Shown here: piece by piece, positions 16,646 through 26,232 of the stretch
Position numbering within the stretch: the stretch's first letter is position 1
Layout of the letters: every line of letters starts with the position of its first letter
Source of the DNA: Lysinibacillus fusiformis
GTDB lineage: Bacteria > Bacillota > Bacilli > Bacillales_A > Planococcaceae
Assembly: GCF_007362955.1 (NCBI RefSeq)
Contig: NZ_CP041696.1
Coordinates: forward strand, 3,410,001 to 3,474,000
Length of the DNA: 64,000 nt
Reading direction: 5' to 3'
Program-made: the position numbers and the translations under genes
Notes under the pieces: model-generated
The model's database searches: none
The model's input: only the letters and a program-made list of their open reading frames with translations
Told to the model about the DNA's origin: nothing

Positions 16646-18064
16646 ATGGGAACTTTGCAAAAATCACTAAGGACGCGACATATTACGATGATTTCTATAG
16701 GTGGGGTAATTGGCACAGGGTTATTCGTTGGTACTGGAAAAAATATTTTAAGTACAGGTCCTGCAGCAGTTGTCTCTTATGCGATTGCATGTTTACTCAT
16801 TGTCTTAGTCATGCAGATGGTTGGTGAAATGGCAGCTGGAGAAATAGTATTAGGAAAGAAGTATGGGGGTTCGGTAGAGTTAGGTTCATTTGCTTCATAT
16901 GCAGGGAAGTATATTGGTCCATGGGCAGGTTTTACAGTTGGTTGGCTATATTGGGCAAGCTGGGTATTTATTGTAGGATTAGAAGCTGCGTTAATTGGAG
17001 GCATGTTGCATAACTGGTTTCCAATTATACCGATATGGGTGGGTAGTATAGGTGTCACATTATTAATGACAATCATTAATATATATTCCGTAAAATCATT
17101 TGGTGAATTTGAATACTGGTTATCTTTCATTAAAGTTACGGCTATACTCGTATTCTTAGTTGTTGGAACAGCGATGATATTCGGCATATGGCCAAATTAT
17201 GAGCCAAAAGGACTTGATATTTTAACTGGATACGGTGGCTTTGCACCAAACGGTATTGTACCGATTCTAACTGCGATTGTATTCGTGATTTTCTCCATAT
17301 GTGGTGCTGAGGTTGCAGCTATTGCAGCGGCAGAATCTGATAATCCTGCGAAAAATATTGTTCGTGCCATTCGAAATGTCGTATTCCGTTTAGGTTTATT
17401 TTTCGTGGGTTCAGTAGCAATTATGATTATGATAGTACCATGGAATGATTCAAAATTGTTGGCAGCGCCTTATGCAAATATTTTAACAATAGCTGGGCTT
17501 CCGATTGCTGCTCAAATTATTCAAGTGGTTATTTTCATTTCATTAATCTCTGTATTAAATTCAGCACTTTACACGAGTTCGCGTATGTTACTTGAAATGT
17601 CGCGTCAAGGCAATGCGCCGAAAATCTTTTCACACATTAAAAATCGTCGCGGTGCACCTGTACCAGCTATTATCGGTAGTACAGTTGTAGCGTACATTTG
17701 TGCGATGCTATACTTCATTTCTCCTGAAGTCATCTTCTATTTTTTAGGTAACTGCGTTGGGGGATTAATGATTGTTGTGTATATTTTCATAGCGATTTCG
17801 CAAATTCGATTCCGGCGTTATTATGATAAAGTTTCGGGCGAGCGATTATCGATTAAAATGTGGTTATTTCCATATCTATCATATGTCACAATCGGTATTT
17901 TAACAGTCGTCTATTTATGCCAAATGATCATTGAATCTTTACGCCCTCAATTCTACTTAAGCTCATTCGTGTTGATTGGTTCTATTGTGCTGTTCTTTAT
18001 TATGCGGAAAGCCTCTTCAAGACGACCAGTGGAACAAATAGAGGAAAAATTAATTTCAGAGTAG
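16646..18064 (+). CDS. gabP: GABA-type amino acid permease (APC superfamily)
   Basis: A 472-residue, twelve-helix APC permease. It opens with TRHITMISIGGVIGTGLF and contains GPWAGFTVGWLYWASW, NIYSVKSFGEFEYW and a CGAEVAAIAAAESDNPAKN loop, closest in pattern to Bacillus GabP. It should import GABA or a related omega-amino acid by proton symport. The ATG at 16646 follows AAGGGGTGG; the in-frame start at 16604 has no such site. It has its own sigma-54 promoter, matching the sigma-54 promoter of the aminotransferase operon. About ten extra residues lie between helices 2 and 3 relative to GabP, and the exact substrate is not proven. Confidence 0.82.
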   Translation: MGTLQKSLRTRHITMISIGGVIGTGLFVGTGKNILSTGPAAVVSYAIACLLIVLVMQMVGEMAAGEIVLGKKYGGSVELGSFASYAGKYIGPWAGFTVGWLYWASWVFIVGLEAALIGGMLHNWFPIIPIWVGSIGVTLLMTIINIYSVKSFGEFEYWLSFIKVTAILVFLVVGTAMIFGIWPNYEPKGLDILTGYGGFAPNGIVPILTAIVFVIFSICGAEVAAIAAAESDNPAKNIVRAIRNVVFRLGLFFVGSVAIMIMIVPWNDSKLLAAPYANILTIAGLPIAAQIIQVVIFISLISVLNSALYTSSRMLLEMSRQGNAPKIFSHIKNRRGAPVPAIIGSTVVAYICAMLYFISPEVIFYFLGNCVGGLMIVVYIFIAISQIRFRRYYDKVSGERLSIKMWLFPYLSYVTIGILTVVYLCQMIIESLRPQFYLSSFVLIGSIVLFFIMRKASSRRPVEQIEEKLISE

Positions 18065-18080
18065 AATATTACTTGAAGAT

Positions 18081-18114
18081 GAATCCCCTTAGATTTCTTT
18101 ATCTAAGGGGATTC
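18081..18114 (+). terminator. Hairpin between permease and activator genes
   Basis: GAATCCCCTTAGAT (18081-18094) and ATCTAAGGGGATTC (18101-18114) are perfect complements with a 6-base loop. There is no T run after it, so it may partly terminate or stabilise the permease mRNA while some transcription continues into the activator gene. Confidence 0.6.
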
Positions 18115-18138
18115 AAGTTTGGGGAGGATGTGGTCTAT

Positions 18139-19785
18139 ATGTCGATAACAGAACTTCATAATGCGGAACATTTTTTTATTATGAAAAACCATGAAGTGAT
18201 TGTAAAAAGTGAAATCCAAATAGAGCTCCTTGAAAAAATACTAAAAGAATATTGTAAAGGAAAAGCAAGATTTGAGGCAGAAGGCCATTTTGTTCATGTA
18301 ATAGAAACGTCGAATGGCAATTTATTTAATGTAAGGTCATTGAAGCAGTTTAGCGATATTGATTTTATGAATCCTCTTTCAAATAAAGTATTAAATTCCA
18401 TTTCAGATGGCATTACGATTTGTGACTGCAATGGCAAAATATTATTTCAAAATGATATTGATATTGAAATTGTCGGCATGAATCTAATGGGAAGATACGC
18501 AAAGGACGTAATAGACGAAGGGTTAATGAGTGATTCCATATCGATGAAAGTAATCGAATCAAAAGAAAAAGTAACAATTTTGCAAACGTTCATTAACGGA
18601 AAATGCTTTTTAGTTTCAGGCAAGCCAATTTTTGATGAAGACGGTGAGTTGCAATACGTTGTAGCAATTACACGTGATATGACACAGCTAAAATTGTTAG
18701 AACAAGAAGTAGAAAAATTAGAAGTACAAAATGAAAATTTTAAAAATAAATTACACGTTTTACAAAATAAAGAATCAAGAAAAAGTAGTTTAATTACAGT
18801 ATCTCCTGCCATGATGCAAGTTGTAAAGCGTGTTATGAGGGTTGCAGAAGTAGATTCTACCGTGTTAATCGGAGGTGAATCGGGTGTTGGTAAAGAAGAA
18901 ATCACAAAGCTCATTCACGCTTATAGTAGGCGTAGCCATAAGCAAATATTAACGATTAACTGTAGCGCCATACCTGAAACATTATTAGAATCGGAGCTTT
19001 TTGGCTATGAGGCAGGGTCATTTACAGGGGCAATCAAAGGAGGTAAAGCTGGATTATTTGAAATTGCATCAGGGGGCACAGTGTTTTTAGATGAAATTGG
19101 TGAAATGCCTTTGCTGCTACAGGCGAAATTATTACGTGTGCTTCAAGAATCTGAAGTTCAGCGTATTGGCAGTGGAAAGCCTATTCCTATTGATGTACGC
19201 ATAATTGCAGCGACAAATCGAAAATTACAGGAAATGGTTAGGGAAGGTGGTTTCCGTGAGGATTTATATTATCGTTTAAACATTATCCCGATTGAAGTTC
19301 CTCCTTTAAGGCATCGTCGCAAAGATATAATTCCGCTGGTCAATCATTTTTTAGCCTTAATTGGAGAAAAGTATGGAATCCATCGGACGATTGAGGCATC
19401 AGTTATGAACATATTAGAGGGGTATGATTGGCCAGGGAATGTCCGGCAGCTCAAAAATATGGTGGAACGAATTTGCTTATTAGCAACCCAACCAGAAATA
19501 ACGGCAAACACTGTACAACAAGAGTTAGATAGTAACCTCATTATTGTGCGAGATACAGAAAATACAGCACAACCGCAAAATAGTCAAGTGAATGTTGCAA
19601 CTAAGCTGTTTACTGGCACATTAAAGGAGCAAGTGGCTGCGTTTGAAAAGCAAATGATAAAGCAAGCATTATCTGAACATCCAAGCATACGACAAGCAGC
19701 AATAGCACTCGGCTGCGATCAATCTACATTAGTGCGTAAAATACAGAAATTTCAATTAACTCGTCGTGTTTCCTATAAAGATTAA
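18139..19785 (+). CDS. Sigma-54-dependent activator with PAS domain (GabR-like enhancer-binding protein)
   Basis: A 548-residue enhancer-binding protein. Residues ~80-185 form a PAS sensor ([17 protein letters not shown]). A coiled coil follows at ~185-212. The AAA+ module has Walker A GESGVGKE (246-253), the sigma-54 contact loop GSFTGA (293-298, a variant of GAFTGA) and Walker [12 protein letters not shown] (312-322). The C-terminal Fis-type HTH reads [20 protein letters not shown]. It activates sigma-54 promoters, here probably those at 16556 and 19979. The ATG at 18139 follows GGGGAGG. In Bacillus relatives a PAS-type sigma-54 activator runs the gab genes; the ligand here is inferred. Confidence 0.9.
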   Translation: MSITELHNAEHFFIMKNHEVIVKSEIQIELLEKILKEYCKGKARFEAEGHFVHVIETSNGNLFNVRSLKQFSDIDFMNPLSNKVLNSISDGITICDCNGKILFQNDIDIEIVGMNLMGRYAKDVIDEGLMSDSISMKVIESKEKVTILQTFINGKCFLVSGKPIFDEDGELQYVVAITRDMTQLKLLEQEVEKLEVQNENFKNKLHVLQNKESRKSSLITVSPAMMQVVKRVMRVAEVDSTVLIGGESGVGKEEITKLIHAYSRRSHKQILTINCSAIPETLLESELFGYEAGSFTGAIKGGKAGLFEIASGGTVFLDEIGEMPLLLQAKLLRVLQESEVQRIGSGKPIPIDVRIIAATNRKLQEMVREGGFREDLYYRLNIIPIEVPPLRHRRKDIIPLVNHFLALIGEKYGIHRTIEASVMNILEGYDWPGNVRQLKNMVERICLLATQPEITANTVQQELDSNLIIVRDTENTAQPQNSQVNVATKLFTGTLKEQVAAFEKQMIKQALSEHPSIRQAAIALGCDQSTLVRKIQKFQLTRRVSYKD

Positions 19786-19826
19786 CGATGCGTTTTTACA
19801 TCAAATTTGTATTTATGCATTAAAGA

Positions 19827-19863
19827 TTGCAATACAACAATGATTTCGCATATTGTATTGCAA
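19827..19863. promoter_or_regulatory. Candidate enhancer site (UAS) for the sigma-54 activator
   Basis: TTGCAATACAA (19827-19837) and TTGTATTGCAA (19853-19863) are perfect 11-bp complements, with centres 26 bp apart. They lie about 115-150 bp upstream of the -24 element at 19979, the usual place for a sigma-54 enhancer. I found no second copy near the permease promoter. Confidence 0.6.
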
Positions 19864-19935
19864 CGGACATGAAAAGAACAACAATGATTTACAATAAAAT
19901 ATATAAAATCATCTATTGAAACATTTAGGGTGACA

Positions 19936-19974
19936 GAAGGGGCATTTTCTAAAAGAAAATTGCCTCTTTTTTTT
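19936..19974 (+). terminator. Terminator of the activator gene
   Basis: GGGGCATTTTC pairs with GAAAATTGCCTC, followed by T8. It isolates the sigma-54 promoter five bases downstream from read-through. Confidence 0.85.
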
Positions 19975-19978
19975 GAGG

Positions 19979-19995
19979 TTGGCATGGGAATTGCT
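19979..19995 (+). promoter_or_regulatory. Sigma-54 (-24/-12) promoter of the aminotransferase operon
   Basis: TTGGCATGGGAATTGCT has GG at 19981-19982 and GC at 19993-19994, the exact -24/-12 spacing. The predicted start of transcription (~20006) also excludes the longer reading of the aminotransferase from 20005. Confidence 0.92.
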
Positions 19996-20040
19996 GTTAT
20001 ATAAGTGTATGAAAAAATAGGGGAAAAGAGGTTGGGATTT

Positions 20041-21372
20041 ATGACAATTCAACTAAAAGAAGAGTTAAAGGCATTAGATCAGAAGCATTTCCTTCATCCA
20101 ACTACGTCCATTGAACAACAACAAGCACAAGGACCTGCGGCCATTTTCACAGAAGGGAAAGGTATTTATTTGAAAGACATGGAAGGCAATACCTACATTG
20201 ATGGGATGTCTTCTTTATGGAATGTAAACGTCGGGCATGGCCGTGAAGAAATTGCTGAAGTTGCGAAGGAACAAATGGCTACATTAGCATTTAGTTCTTG
20301 CTTTGCTACATTTAGTAATGAACCAGCCATTCGTTTAGCTTCTAAAATTGCTTCGTTAGCTCCTGGGGATTTAACTACGGTATTTTTCACTTCAGGTGGT
20401 TCGGAATCGAACGATACAGCGATTAAATTAGCGCGCCATTACTGGTTACTAAAGGGACAGCCAGAACGTCAAAAAATTATTTCTCGTACCCAGTCATATC
20501 ATGGTGTCGCAATGGGGGCTACAAATGCAACAGGTTTACAGGCTTTCCGCGATTTTACGAATTCACATGCACCTGATTTTCACTATGTATACAATCAGTC
20601 TGTGCGTCATTTACGTGAAACGATTGAAGCACTAGGGCCCGAAACTGTTGCCGCATTTATTTCTGAGCCTGTACAAGGTGCCGGAGGCGTTAATATTCCG
20701 CAAAAAGATTACTTTAAAGAAGTGCGAAAAATTTGTGATGAGTACGGTATTTTATTCATTGCAGATGAAGTCATTACAGGCTTCGGTCGTACGGGTAAAC
20801 TTTTTGGTATGGAGCATTACGGTGTAGTACCGGATATGATGTCATTTGCTAAAGGTGTTTCTAGCGGTTATGCGCAGCTTGGAGGCGTGGTGATTTCCGA
20901 AAAAATCCATCAAGATTATTGTGAACTTTCCAAAGGCACATTAATGCACGGTTATACGTACAGCGGCCATGCACTCGCTTGTCAAGTTGGTCTTAAAAAT
21001 ATTGAAATACTTGAACGTGAAAAGCTTGTAGAAAACGCAGCACACATGGGTGAAGCCATGTTAGAAGGGTTCAAAGCACTTCAAGAAAAATACAGCTTTA
21101 TCGGACGCGTTCGTACTATTGGATTACTTGGAGCAATTGAATTAGTAAAAAGCCGTGAGACCGGCGAGCTTTTCCAGTCATACTTGAGCCCGATTTTCGT
21201 ACAAGAAACAATGAAACGAGGATTAATCTTACGAACGGTTACGTACGATCAAGATACAGTTGTCTTCTCGCCTCCCTTGATATTATCGAAAGCAGAATTA
21301 GACGAAATGTTACGTATTTTAGATGAGACATTCGAATATGTACGTAAAACGATCGTTGAGAAAGAAGGGTAA
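20041..21372 (+). CDS. Class III omega-amino acid aminotransferase (GABA/beta-alanine type)
   Basis: A 443-residue PLP enzyme of the class III aminotransferases. FTSGGSESNDTAIKLAR binds the cofactor phosphate, ADEVITGFGR carries the Asp242 partner, and the Schiff-base lysine is Lys271 in SFAKGVSSGY. It resembles omega-amino acid:pyruvate transaminases, so the products would be a semialdehyde and alanine. This fits its operon: an alanine dehydrogenase (now broken) and a semialdehyde dehydrogenase follow. The ATG at 20041 follows AGAGGTTGGG and lies downstream of the predicted transcript start. Whether GABA, beta-alanine or another amine is the substrate is open. Confidence 0.86.
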   Translation: MTIQLKEELKALDQKHFLHPTTSIEQQQAQGPAAIFTEGKGIYLKDMEGNTYIDGMSSLWNVNVGHGREEIAEVAKEQMATLAFSSCFATFSNEPAIRLASKIASLAPGDLTTVFFTSGGSESNDTAIKLARHYWLLKGQPERQKIISRTQSYHGVAMGATNATGLQAFRDFTNSHAPDFHYVYNQSVRHLRETIEALGPETVAAFISEPVQGAGGVNIPQKDYFKEVRKICDEYGILFIADEVITGFGRTGKLFGMEHYGVVPDMMSFAKGVSSGYAQLGGVVISEKIHQDYCELSKGTLMHGYTYSGHALACQVGLKNIEILEREKLVENAAHMGEAMLEGFKALQEKYSFIGRVRTIGLLGAIELVKSRETGELFQSYLSPIFVQETMKRGLILRTVTYDQDTVVFSPPLILSKAELDEMLRILDETFEYVRKTIVEKEG

Positions 21373-21375
21373 GCG

Positions 21376-22156
21376 ATGACTATTGGGATTCTAAAAGAAA
21401 TAAAGAATAATGAAAATTGTGTAGGGATGAATCAGGAGGAGTTTTTGAGCTGCTGAAAAATGGTCATTTAGTAGACAGTGGAAAAGAGTGCCGGATTAGG
21501 TAGTGGATTTACAGACTAGGCGTACACGAAGGTAGGTGCAGAGATTGTTGCTACTGCGAAAGAAGCATGGATGTAGACATGGTCATCAAAGTGAAAGAGC
21601 CATTACCTCAAGAATATAAAAACTTTAAGAAAGATTTAATCCTGTTTACTTATTTACATTTAGCAGTAGCACCTACTTTAACGAAGCAGCTGGTTGAAAA
21701 AGAAGTCATAGCGATTGCCTATGAGACGGTGCAGTTACAAAATGGTGCATTACCATTATTAACGCCAATGAGTGAAGTTGCTGGACGTATGGCTGTCCAG
21801 CTTGGAGCACATTTTCTAGGAAAGCATGAAGGTGGAAAAGGTGTGTCACTTGGAGGTGTTCCAGGTGTTTCACCTGCCAAAGTAGTGATCATTGGTGGAG
21901 GAGTTGTTGGTACGAATGCACCGAAAGCATGTATGCGGTAGCGAATATCCCAGGAGCGGTAGCAAGAACATCTACGATTGCGCTAACAAAGGTGACGTTA
22001 CCGTATTCGTTACAAATTGCTAATAAAGATTATGAAAAGGCCATGATTGAAAACACAGCATTAGCAGAAGGTGTGAATTCAATAAACGATAAAATAACTT
22101 ATGAAGCTGTAGCGAATGCCCATAATATTTTGTATACACCGTTAAACGATGTGTAA
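21376..22156 (+). pseudogene. ald: Alanine dehydrogenase pseudogene
   Basis: Fragments align in order with alanine dehydrogenase. MTIGILKEIKNNEN is the N-terminus at 21376. After stops and frameshifts, [16 protein letters not shown] ... [13 protein letters not shown] ... [13 protein letters not shown] follows at 21567-21940. The C-terminal part [17 protein letters not shown] is at 21929-22156 in another frame. About 115 codons of the nucleotide-binding domain are missing at the junction near 21935. The enzyme would have returned alanine from the transaminase to pyruvate. It is clearly non-functional, while the genes on both sides are intact. Confidence 0.93.
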
Positions 22157-22185
22157 CAAACAGTCGTAATTTAAGGAGGGAATTT

Positions 22186-23583
22186 ATGACAACCATCATT
22201 CGAGAAATGCGAGAACAATTTAATCCAGCAAAACCGTCTGAATGCATTGGTCAGATTGAGCTTTCAACACCGGATGAAACGAAGGCAGTTGTTGCTGGGG
22301 CTCAGAAAGCATTTGAAGGTTGGAGAAATACATCATCAATTGCACGTGGTGAAATTTTACGCGTGACGGCGGACTTACTTGAACAAAATAGCGAGAAAGT
22401 GGCTGAAATGGCTTCACGTGAGATGGGTAAAACGAAAGGTGAAATGCTTGGTGAAGTGAAACGTGGTGCTTCTATTTTGCGGTATTTTGCTCAAGAAGGA
22501 ATGCGTGCAACAGGTGAAGTATTACCTTCTACCAGTGAAGCGAAAGTATTGTACACAAAACGTGTGCCGCTTGGTGTTGTGGCGGCTATTACACCGTGGA
22601 ATTTCCCTGTGGCCATTCCTTTGTGGAAAATTGCCCCAGCATTAGTGTATGGTAATACAGTTGTTTGGAAGCCCTCTATTGAAGCCGCTTTAACAGGGAA
22701 GTTAATAGGTGAACTATTTGAACAGGCAGGTATGCCAAAAAACGTTTTAAATGTTGTGCAAGGGCGAGGTTCAAAAGTAGGGCAAGTTTTACTGGAAGTA
22801 CCTGAAGTCAGAGCGATTACGTTTACGGGTTCGAATGGCGTTGGACAAAGCATTTTAAACACAGCCGGCCCTACCAATAAAAAAATCCAGCTAGAGCTTG
22901 GAGGGAAAAACGCTGCCATTATTTTAGCAGACGCCAATATTAAAAGAGCAGCTAGATTGACGATCGAGGGTGCGATGAAACAAACAGGTCAACGTTGTAC
23001 GGCAACTAGTCGAGTATATGTCGAGGAAGCTGTTTATGAAGAGACTTTAGAACAACTAATCATGGAAGCAAAAAAAATTAAAGTTGGTGTTACGATGGGA
23101 CCTGTTTCATCAAAAGGGCAATATGAGGCTATTTTATCAGCGATTGAACAAGCAAAATCTGATGGGGCTGAACTTGTATTAGGTGGATGTCCGACAAAAG
23201 ACAAATCTGAAGGGTACTATATTGATCCAACGATTTTTACAAATATAACACATGATATGGCGATTGCCCGCGAAGAAATTTTTGGTCCCGTTCTGGCAGT
23301 AATGAAGGTAAAAGATTATGAAGAAGCGATTCGATTATCAAACGATTCTGAGTTTGGATTGAGTGCTTCTATTTATACAAATAATATTCAAAAAGCATTT
23401 GATTTTATTGAGCGTAGTGAGGTTGGGCTTGTTCAAGTAAATGATGAAACTGGAGGAGCAGAGCCTCAAGCACCATTCGGAGGAATGAAAAACTCAAGTA
23501 CAGGCGCTCGTGAGCAAGGGCAAGCTGCGAAAGAGTTTTTTACAGTATTTAAGACGATTACAATAGGTACACAAAGTATGTAA
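22186..23583 (+). CDS. NAD(P)-dependent semialdehyde dehydrogenase
   Basis: A 465-residue aldehyde dehydrogenase. ITPWNFP carries Asn139, the general base is Glu237 in LELGGKN, and the nucleophile is Cys271 in GQRCTATSR. The pattern is of the succinate/alpha-ketoglaric semialdehyde group (GabD/YcbD-like). It would oxidise the semialdehyde released by the aminotransferase. GGAGGG precedes the ATG. The gene belongs to the sigma-54 operon starting at 19979 and reads through the decayed ald gene. Confidence 0.88.
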   Translation: MTTIIREMREQFNPAKPSECIGQIELSTPDETKAVVAGAQKAFEGWRNTSSIARGEILRVTADLLEQNSEKVAEMASREMGKTKGEMLGEVKRGASILRYFAQEGMRATGEVLPSTSEAKVLYTKRVPLGVVAAITPWNFPVAIPLWKIAPALVYGNTVVWKPSIEAALTGKLIGELFEQAGMPKNVLNVVQGRGSKVGQVLLEVPEVRAITFTGSNGVGQSILNTAGPTNKKIQLELGGKNAAIILADANIKRAARLTIEGAMKQTGQRCTATSRVYVEEAVYEETLEQLIMEAKKIKVGVTMGPVSSKGQYEAILSAIEQAKSDGAELVLGGCPTKDKSEGYYIDPTIFTNITHDMAIAREEIFGPVLAVMKVKDYEEAIRLSNDSEFGLSASIYTNNIQKAFDFIERSEVGLVQVNDETGGAEPQAPFGGMKNSSTGAREQGQAAKEFFTVFKTITIGTQSM

Positions 23584-24004
23584 AGGGCTTAAAGATTTGC
23601 GTAAGTATTATACGGTATAGCATGCACGTGAAATTGTAAGGGCTATCAATTAAAGAATCTTAAGGTTGCTACGAAAGTTAGTAACTTTAAATACGGTTTA
23701 TCTTATAATAATAGATTGTCATGCGTCATTTAATTACTTCTCGGTGTCACGAACGTCCGGATTTTGAATTGTGCTATGAGAAAGCGTTCTTTAGCTTATT
23801 GGTCGTAGCCAGAGAAACTGGCATGGAAAAAGTGTCCATCTGTTAAGGGATGGACACTTTTTTAGATTCAATAAATTGAAACAGCGGGTTTATCGATTAC
23901 CATCGCTAAAAAATCAAAAAAGTATTATTCCCAGTCCATTATTAAAAATAATAGACTGTAACAAAAATAATTTGTTCATCAACATTGAATTCTTTTTTTG
24001 TTAT
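23584..24004. other. Intergenic stretch with decayed repeat and terminator
   Basis: No gene is seen. Bases 23706-23775 contain ACGTCCGGATTTTGAATTGT and flanks that match, in reverse orientation and with many changes, the end of the palindromic element at 16480-16520. A strong terminator follows at 23827-23863. Confidence 0.55.
23827..23863. terminator. Bidirectional terminator
   Basis: AAAAAGTGTCCATC pairs with GATGGACACTTTTT, loop TGTTAAGG, followed by T residues. It ends the aminotransferase operon. Confidence 0.9.
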
Positions 24005-25123
24005 TTAGCTAAATCGATTGAGCTGAAAGAGTGATAAATTTTGCTTACTTTCTCCGTGTAACATAAGGTCAGCTAATACCTCGCCAACCGCGCTACTGAA
24101 TTTAAAGCCATGTCCTGAAAAGCCCGCTGCAATCACAATATTTTGATGCTCAGGTAAAAAATCAATAATGAAATCCTCATCTGGTGTCATAGCGTATTTG
24201 CATGTTTTTCCGAATTTCAATGCACCGTGTTGAGGCATAAAACGATTGATAAAGTTTTGTAAATCTTCGGTATCCTGTTCGTCGTATGGACGAAGTGATT
24301 CGTTTGGATTGATAGGCTCACCACCGTCATGTCGGCCAAGTTTTAAACCAGCACCGTTAATGCTTGGAAAGCCATAATAAGCAGAATCTGCAAATTCGAA
24401 ACAGTAAGCAGGGAATACATCATCACCATAAAGGGTTTCATCAGCTTCAAACCAAGCAAATGTTTTTCGGGTTGGCGTAACAGGTAAGGAGATATCCATT
24501 GTTTGTAGTAACTCTGTTGCCCATGCACCTGCTGTTACAATCAGCTGTTTTGCCTCATAAACGCCTTTTTCCGTATGTACACGCACAATATCACCCGCTT
24601 CTATTGACTGTACTTTTTCGTTCGGATGGTAGGAAGCACCTGCTGCTAAAGCTAACTTTTTATAGGCGTTAATACAAGCTTCCACACGAAGTACACCAGC
24701 AGTAGGCTCAAAACAAGCCACAAAGCTTTCCGGTAACGTTAAGCCAGGCCATTTTTCCATTGCTTCTGCAGCCGAATATTGTTGTAATGGTAAATCGTAA
24801 AGATCGGCACTTGTTATGACATTTTGAATAAAAGAATGGCTCATTTCGCCGACATTCATAACCCCTGTTTGGTAAAATAATGTTTCATTTGTTTGTGCTT
24901 CTAGTTCACGCCAAAGCGCGCCAGCCCGTTTAACAAAAGGTACATAGCTAGCACCTTCGCCATAAGCAAAACGAATAATTCTTGTTTCACCATGATGGCT
25001 ACCTTCTTCATGTGGAGGATCAAAGGTATCAATCATTAATACGTTTTTTCCAGCCTTAGCTAAATAATAGCCAGCTGCCATCCCCATTGAACCCGCGCCG
25101 ATTATAATACTATCATAAATCAT
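24005..25123 (-). CDS. Monomeric sarcosine oxidase family flavoenzyme
   Basis: A 372-residue amine oxidase of the MSOX/MTOX family. The dinucleotide motif is IIGAGSMGMAAGYYLAKAG. HHGETRIIRFAYGEG binds flavin. KTCKYAMTPDEDFIIDFLP contains the cysteine that carries covalent FAD in this family. GFSGHGFKFSSAVGE closes the protein. It should demethylate sarcosine or a related N-methyl amino acid to an imine, with hydrogen peroxide. AAGGTAGGGA precedes the ATG. It is a single-gene transcript. Confidence 0.88.
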   Translation of the reverse strand: MIYDSIIIGAGSMGMAAGYYLAKAGKNVLMIDTFDPPHEEGSHHGETRIIRFAYGEGASYVPFVKRAGALWRELEAQTNETLFYQTGVMNVGEMSHSFIQNVITSADLYDLPLQQYSAAEAMEKWPGLTLPESFVACFEPTAGVLRVEACINAYKKLALAAGASYHPNEKVQSIEAGDIVRVHTEKGVYEAKQLIVTAGAWATELLQTMDISLPVTPTRKTFAWFEADETLYGDDVFPAYCFEFADSAYYGFPSINGAGLKLGRHDGGEPINPNESLRPYDEQDTEDLQNFINRFMPQHGALKFGKTCKYAMTPDEDFIIDFLPEHQNIVIAAGFSGHGFKFSSAVGEVLADLMLHGESKQNLSLFQLNRFS

Positions 25124-25225
25124 CTAAATCCCTACCTTTTTGCTCAAGTATAACAAAGAATTATAGAATAAGACAGAAATTTTAGAATTTCAATCATTCG
25201 ATGCATGTTGCTTTAGCATACATTA

Positions 25226-25450
25226 AGGAGGCTGGGAAAAAACTTTAAATTTTAAGAAAGAGGAGCAAAGGTGTTATTAAATTTTTGCTATCTAAAATGA
25301 AAAAAATTTAGAAGAGAGCACTAGTTGATGGTAGCGAAGGCCACGACCCCGGAAAGCGTCCGGCGTAGCGGACATCGACGCTTACAGCAAAAAAGTGTTA
25401 GATCGACAGCAGTCAATCTAACACTTTTTCTCTTTTGTCCCAGCCTCTTT
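25226..25450. repeat. Dispersed Bacillaceae-type intergenic repeat, copy 1 (shortened)
   Basis: Opens with GAGGCTGGGA and closes with TCCCAGCCTC, so the ends are complementary. It shares AACTTTAAATTTTAAGAAAG, AAATTTTTGCTATCTAAAA, GGAAAGCGTCCG and a terminator-like hairpin (AAAAAGTGTTAGAT ... ATCTAACACTTTTT) with copies at 26580 and 60739. This copy lacks two internal segments of about 45 bp present in the others. Lies between two minus-strand genes. Confidence 0.88.
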
Positions 25451-25467
25451 GGAATAAGCTATTAATT

Positions 25468-26100
25468 TTAGATAAAACGAGCAATATCTTCTAACGGCAA
25501 ACGTGATGAACCATATGCTGGTGTTGCAGCTTTACCGATAGCAATCAGGACGACAGGGAAGATATGCGATGGTAGTTCGAATCTTTCAGCAAATTTCACC
25601 TTATCAAATCCACCCATTGTCACTGTATCATAGCCTTTTTCTTTTGCAATCAACATGAGTTGCATGGAAATTAGACCTGCATCAAATGTTGCAATGTTCT
25701 TTCTAACCTCTAATGGGGCAGATGGGTAAGTATGAAGTGTATTTTGAATCATCAAATTCTTTTGCGCTTCATCCATATGTCCTTCTACTACATTTTGCGT
25801 ATAAATCTGTTCAACTTGTTTATACATTTCGGCATTACCTAATACAGCAATGACAGCAGATGAAGTTTCAACCTGTGCTTGATTGTTGGCAATTGCACGT
25901 AGCTCAGTTTTTGTTGCGTCATCTTGAATCACAAGAAATCTCCATGCTTGAAGATTACTAGAAGAAGGTGCACTTGTAGCTTCTTTTAGGATTTCTTCAA
26001 GATCTACTTGGGGGATTTTGAAAGTGGGGTCATAGACACGAACTGATTTTCTTTCTTGCATAATTGTATATAATTTTGAATCCGTTTTAGTTGTTGACAT
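25468..26100 (-). CDS. Nitroreductase-family NAD(P)H:FMN oxidoreductase
   Basis: A 210-residue nitroreductase. ERKSVRVYDP is the FMN-phosphate loop, ATSAPSSSNLQAWRFLV follows, and TVTMGGFDKVKFAERF and PVVLIAIGKA are near the C-terminus (YdgI/YodC pattern). Such enzymes reduce quinones, nitroaromatics or azo compounds. GGAGG lies just before the ATG at 26100; the longer reading to 26172 would run through the operator. It is divergent from a YodB-like repressor and shares an operator with it. Confidence 0.88.
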   Translation of the reverse strand: MSTTKTDSKLYTIMQERKSVRVYDPTFKIPQVDLEEILKEATSAPSSSNLQAWRFLVIQDDATKTELRAIANNQAQVETSSAVIAVLGNAEMYKQVEQIYTQNVVEGHMDEAQKNLMIQNTLHTYPSAPLEVRKNIATFDAGLISMQLMLIAKEKGYDTVTMGGFDKVKFAERFELPSHIFPVVLIAIGKAATPAYGSSRLPLEDIARFI

Positions 26101-26113
26101 AATTTCCTCCTTA

Positions 26114-26163
26114 AAACTTACTAATGGTAAGTTGATAATTAGAATCTTACCATTAGTAAGTTT
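26114..26163. promoter_or_regulatory. HxlR-type double operator in the divergent promoter region
   Basis: An 18-bp arm at 26114-26131 is repeated as its perfect reverse complement at 26146-26163. Each arm itself contains the palindrome CTTAC-N5-GTAAG. Two adjacent identical palindromes, one facing each gene, is what a dimeric autoregulating HxlR repressor would use. Confidence 0.82.
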
Positions 26164-26232
26164 GTCCGTCAAATAAAAAATATTTTTATGTTACAATAGA
26201 GGTAAAAGAATTCACAGGCGGGAGGTTATTTT

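Noticed and set aside
20005-20040. Longer aminotransferase start at 20005
   Set aside because: It would lie at or before the predicted sigma-54 transcript start; the ATG at 20041 has a ribosome site.
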